Below, piece by piece: positions 59,580-64,000 of a DNA stretch of 64,000 bases (within the stretch, counting starts at the first letter, position 1; each line of letters opens with the position of its first letter). Position numbers and translations under genes: made by a program. The notes under the pieces were generated by a model. That model saw only the letters and a list, made by a program, of their open reading frames with translations. It had not been told where the DNA came from and searched no databases. The DNA comes from Ailanthus altissimus (Eukaryota > Streptophyta > Magnoliopsida > Sapindales > Simaroubaceae): the NCBI GenBank assembly GCA_946807835.1, contig OX327696.1, positions 4,538,501 through 4,602,500 on the forward strand, written 5' to 3'.

Positions 59580-62500
59580 TTTAGTTAAGATTTGATGCTA
59601 CAGAACAATTTCCTTGTTTTTGATTTTGGCTCAAATAAAATGAATACTATCTCTACATGTTTTTTTCTTCTATGAAGCACAAGATTAAAAGCTAAAGATA
59701 TGACACTAGTGTTATCACAAAAAATTTGAAGAGCACTAGTGAGACAAACTTTCATCTCTGATAAGAGGGATTTTAACCAGCACACTTCAACAATTGTGTG
59801 AGCAAGAGCTTTGTATTATGCTTCACAACTTGATCTAGCAACTACTATTTACTTCTTTGCAGACTATAGGACAAGATTATTGCCAAGAAAGATATAATAG
59901 CCTCCAATTGATTTCCTATCTGTTATATCACATGTCCAATCAGGATCACTATATGCTATCAAGGACATTTGTCCATGATTGCCAAAAATTAAACCATAAC
60001 CTTTAGTTCCTTTGAGGTACCTAAGTATCTTTTTGCATGCTTGCCAATGAATAGCTAAAGGACACTCCAATAACTGATTAAGTTTGTTGACAGTAAAGGC
60101 TATTTCTGGCTCGGTTATTGTAAGGTATTGAAGTGCTCCAATTGTGCTTCTATATTGTGTAGAATCTAGAAAAGGATCTCATGTGTCTTTGTTGAGTTTT
60201 TGGCCAGTAATCATAGATATGAGACTGTTGTTTGCTTTGCTGAGGTTGGTTTTATGTAAAAGATCAGTGATATATTTACTTTGGCACTGCTTTATACTAT
60301 CTTCATCTCTTGTGACTTCAACCCTGGGAAATAATGGATTGGCTCTAGATCTTTTAAGGTAAATTAGCTGTTAAGGTCTTCAATAACCTGTTGCATAGTT
60401 AGTGGATCATTATCAGTGACAAGAATATCATCAACATAAATGAGTATATAAGTGATGTGGCCTTTATTTTGTTGAATAAATAGTGTATAATCTGATTATG
60501 CATTCGAGAACCCCTAGCTAATCAAAGCTCCCTTAAGTTTTTCGAACCAAACTCTTGGAGCTTACTTTAAACCATACAAGGCCTTCATGAATTTGTAAAT
60601 ATGGTTTGGTTTTTCAGGATCTATAAATCCTTCTGGTTACGGCATGAACACATCTTATTCTAGTTCTCCATGTAAAAAGGCATTGTTTACATCTAACTGT
60701 TGAATTTCTCATTTTTTTTATTACTATTAAGCTCAAAAAGACTCTGACAGTTGATGATTTTGCAACTAAACTGTACGTTTCATTATAATCAAGGCTTGTA
60801 CTTTGATGATATCCTTTAGTGACTAACTTGGTTTTGAGTCTTTCAATGTGACCATTTAGTAGGTATTTTATTTTGTATACCCATTTATTTCCAATGAATT
60901 TCTGATTTGAGTGAGGAACCAGGTCCTAAGTGTGTTATTTCATCAGTGATAAGAACTTTGTTTTCATTACCTTTATCCATTTTTCTTCTGCAAAAGCGTC
61001 ATTTATAGTTGAAGGTAATGAATAAGTGACAGAGCAGTGGTTTCTATGTTACTTAAAAAAGTTTTGGGCTTGAATATTCTAGCTGTGGCCCTAGTGATCA
61101 TATGATGTGTGAATTTTAAGATGGTTTTGTTATCTGTTGTTATTAATGGTTCTGGTCTGTCATGAGGATTATAGGGTTTATTTAGAGTAGGTATAGGTTC
61201 TATGTTTTGAGACATTGAGGGTGTGATAGTAGGTAGTGAATATTGATTATCTGAGGCTTGAACATTTAGTAAAGAAGTAGAGACATCTTTAGGTGATGCT
61301 GGAGTTCTTTGTTATGGTGTGAGCTGTTCTTGTTCTCCTGTCATGAAGTGTCCCCATTCTTGGTGTAATGGAGGTGTTAACAGAGAACCAAGTGTGATGA
61401 TAGCTTTAGTGGTAGTTTGATGACCAAAGTTTGGATTTTCTTTAAGGGAAAATTCTTCTTCATTGAAGATGATGTTTTTAACAATATAAAGTCTTCTTGA
61501 GTCACTAAGGCATTTATACCCTTTGTGATGTGAGCTATATCCAATGAAAGCACACTTACTTGTTCTAAATTGTAATTTTAAACTATTGTAGGGTCTAAGG
61601 AAAGAATAGCATGTGCAACCAAAAATTTTGAGGAATTTGTAATCAGGTTTAGCATGGAATAATTTGTGAAATGATGACTATAGTTTTAAAGTAGAAGTTG
61701 GCATTCTATTTATTAGATATGCAGCTGTTTCTACTGCATCCCACCAGAATTTCATTGGCATTAATGCTCGTGAGAGTAAGCTAATGCATTTTCTAACAAA
61801 TGCTTATGTTTTCTTTCAATTTTTCCATTTTGGTGATGAGTGTGTGGGCATGGATGTGTGAAATTAATTCCTTGCTAGTTCAGATACTTGAGAAGTGGTC
61901 TAAATTCACTACCCCAGTTTGATTATACTCATTTGATTAATGTTTCAAATTGTTTCTCAACAAATGTTTTGAATTGCATGCAAATGTATTGTGTTTCTAC
62001 TTTGCTGGTTAAAGGGTATACCCATGTGTATCTAGTGAAGTCATCTAGAAAGCTTATGTAGTATTTATACCCTTGAGTTGAATTAATGGTAGCAGGGCCC
62101 CAAAGATCTGTGTGTATTAGTTCTAAGGGTTTTTATGTTCTATGTAAGGAGTTTTGATGGTGTAATCTATGAAATTTTCCATGTTGACAATGAATGTAGA
62201 AACCAAGATTAGTTTTTAAAGAAAACTGATTTTTATTGAATTTACTAATGTCCTTACAAGCTTTTACAACCTCTTTAAGTGCATTGTGGTTAGGATGACC
62301 TAGCCTTTTATGTAGTAAGCTATAATCACTTATTGCCTTATTTTCTTCTAAGCTGGTGTTTAAAAAGGCTCTAAAACTAACACCTAGAGTATGCTTTGGA
62401 CTTGTTATAGAGGAGTTCTACTTATTAACTTCAACAGAAAGTGAGAGAATTTTATTTAGCACCTTTGAATGGGGAGTCTTCTTGAGAGGTAACTGATACA

Positions 62501-62980
62501 ACCCATCCTTAGCATATCTTTCCAGCAACATTTTTTCCTATCTCTTGTCCTTAATGAGCCAAAAATTGTTATGAAATTCAAGAAATATAGGATTGTCAAT
62601 AGTTAATTTAGAAACATTAATTAAATTCTTGGAAATTTTGGGCACACAAAGTACTTGGTTTAAAAGAATATTTTCATGTGTATGTGTGTGTCTATTGACA
62701 AGAAAATGAGAGTTTCCAATGTGAGAAATGAGAAGTTTGTTACCATTAGCCACTGTCACTTGTTCACTTCCTCAGTACTCATTTCTAGAATTGAGATTGC
62801 TTGCATCATTAGTTAAGTGGTTTGTAGCACCACTCTCCATATACTACCCCTGATCAATAGTGTCATCAAAAGTTTTCATATATGCTAATAGAGAGGACAA
62901 ATTGCTTTCATGCTGTCTTGTGTAACTATCATCAAATCTGTGCCAGCAGGTTGCTGCAGTATAGCCTGGTTTACCACAGA
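59580..62980 (-). pseudogene. pol remnant of the minus-strand copia element
   Basis: In transcript order: protease site ESGATNHLT (about 62850, usually DSGAT), gag-pre-integrase HKRLGHPNHNALKEVVKAC (about 62320), integrase DDFTRYTWVYPLTSK (about 62040), RT with YILIYVDDILVTDND (60415-60460, YVDD intact), RNase H with ILRYLKGTKGYGLIF, AYSDPDWTCDITDRKSIGGY (59864-60070) and CDNTSVISLAFN (about 59720). Stops occur between and inside domains. Confidence 0.8.
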
Positions 62981-63179
62981 TTTTGTATACTAGTCTTAGA
63001 TTAGTGTTGTTATTGTTGGTTTTATTTTTGTTGTTGTATGCATTACTGTCACTAGGTGGTTTGCCTCTTCCTGTGCCTATGAAATTATTGCTTCTTCCTC
63101 CAATATTTCTTTTCTGCCCTCTTTAAAATCAACCAAGAATGTTTGAGTAGGTAGTGAGTTGATCTATTCTGCTCTCATA

Positions 63180-63852
63180 GTTAAGCAACATGGCAAAGAT
63201 TTCCTGAAGTGAGGTTAGTTCATTTCTAGTAGTGATATTGACTACTATCGAGTCAAAATCTGAGCCAAATCTAGCTAAGATGCATAAAATTAAATCATCA
63301 TCAGCAATTTAATTTCCTGCAGCAGCAAGTTAGTTAGCTAAAGTTTTTATTTTTAAGAAGTAATCACTTACTGATAATCCACCCTTTTTAGTGGTTTGAA
63401 GCTGCATCCTCAACTGCAGTATTCTGGCATTTGATTGTGAAGAGAATAAACTTTCAATGGCAGTCCAAAGTTCATGTGATGTTGTGCAGTTAATTACAAT
63501 TCCAATCATTCCTTCTGACATAATTGACAAAAGCCAACTTATGAGCAAAATTGGTATTATTTCATTCAAAAGCATGCTCAGGATTGGGGTTTATGATAGT
63601 ATTATTCTACTCATTAATTGTGATGGTAAAGGATTCAAGCCTTTGTCTATTCCCATTAATAAAATCTTCAAGTCCATAACCACGAATAGTTAGCAATATC
63701 TGGAATTTTCACATCAGGTAATTCTGTTTGTCTAATTTAATACTAGCAAGGTTGTTTGATAGAGTGGTAATGTTAGTCTAGCTTATAGGATTGTTTAGTG
63801 ATGCATTGGTTTGGTTGATCATCTGTAAGTTTGTAAATTATTTTGAGATGGC
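63180..63852 (-). pseudogene. gag remnant of the minus-strand copia element
   Basis: Starts at an ATG near 63852 (MAISK). The UBN2-type gag domain is clear at 63330-63575 (GMIGIVINCTTSHELWTAIE, ARILQLRMQLQTTKKGGLSV), preceded by RGYGLEDFINGN. Stops break the N-terminal part. Confidence 0.75.
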
Positions 63853-63868
63853 CATAGGATCTAACAAT

Positions 63869-63880
63869 GCTCTAATACCA
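63869..63880 (-). other. Primer-binding site of the minus-strand copia element
   Basis: The minus strand reads TGGTATTAGAGC, differing by one base from the consensus TGGTATCAGAGC. Confidence 0.8.
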
Positions 63881-64000
63881 AGAGCAAAATCTTAAAGGAT
63901 AGAGAAATTATCCTTTTATATTATGTTTTCGTTCTGTACATTACATTATAAATTTATTTATACTAAATAGTAATAAAAGCTTTATCACTATAAAATCAAA

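Larger units (their letters stand above)
59202..64000 (-). mobile_element. Ty1/copia element, minus strand, running off the right edge
   Basis: The 3' LTR is 59202-59478 (minus-strand start TGTTAAAGAATGATTATG) and follows the purine tract GAAGGGGGA (minus strand). The 5' LTR starts near 63889 and continues beyond the window; its first 110 bp (AAATCTTAAAGGATAGAG.., ACATTACATTATAAAT..) match 59205-59320. The primer site TGGTATTAGAGC (63869-63880, minus strand) adjoins it. Gag, protease, integrase, RT and RNase H are all recognisable but broken by stops. Confidence 0.85.

Noticed and set aside
1..64000. CRISPR arrays, bacterial operons, ribosomal RNA genes, virus-like integrations
   Set aside because: The repeats present lack regular spacers, the genes are intron-split plant genes, and I saw no rRNA, no bacterial ribosome-binding arrangement and no viral replicase or coat signature beyond LTR retroelements.

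Overview
This window is nuclear DNA from a flowering plant, almost certainly a eudicot. It is strongly AT-rich, genes are split by GT..AG introns that hold small inverted-repeat elements, and the proteins belong to plant families: a 2-oxoglutarate/Fe(II) dioxygenase, a DETOXIFICATION (MATE) transporter and a WVD2/TPX2-like microtubule protein. Most of the rest is decayed plant transposon sequence (Ty1/copia, Ty3/gypsy of Tat/Athila type, hAT, MITEs). I cannot name the species.

Layout. 1-4002 (+): 2OG-Fe(II) dioxygenase copy 1, with its first exon off the left edge. 4003-16005: nested retrotransposons, including one copia element with both LTRs and a target-site duplication (5973-10689). 16006-20782 (+): copy 2 of the same dioxygenase, complete in 11 exons and 332 codons, so the two genes are a tandem duplication split by about 12 kb of mobile DNA. 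21-33 kb: nested MITE-like elements, a minisatellite, an LTR in minus orientation, a Tat/Athila-type element without reverse transcriptase or integrase (23321-30941, minus) and a degenerate repeat array. 33708-38538 (+): MATE gene with three one-base reading-frame breaks, probably a pseudogene. 39471-45340 (-): WVD2-like/MDP40-like gene with six exons, 539 codons and an intact frame, carrying a solo LTR in its last intron. 46-64 kb: a hAT transposase pseudogene, tRNA-like repeats, a dead Tnt1-like copia element, a large LTR-like region with a 400-bp tandem duplication, and a minus-strand copia element that runs off the right edge.

Function. Only three gene families look like host genes. The two dioxygenases are paralogues and both keep the HxD..H iron triad and the RxS 2-oxoglutarate motif. 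Copy 2 differs from the family around a normally conserved GD-containing segment, so it may have diverged. The MATE gene could once have exported a small molecule, but nothing here ties it to the dioxygenases beyond position. I found no new biological system. The more unusual observations are MITEs of one family in different introns of the two paralogues, the solo LTR in a live gene's intron, the GC-rich block inside the gypsy element, and several recent-looking tandem duplications.
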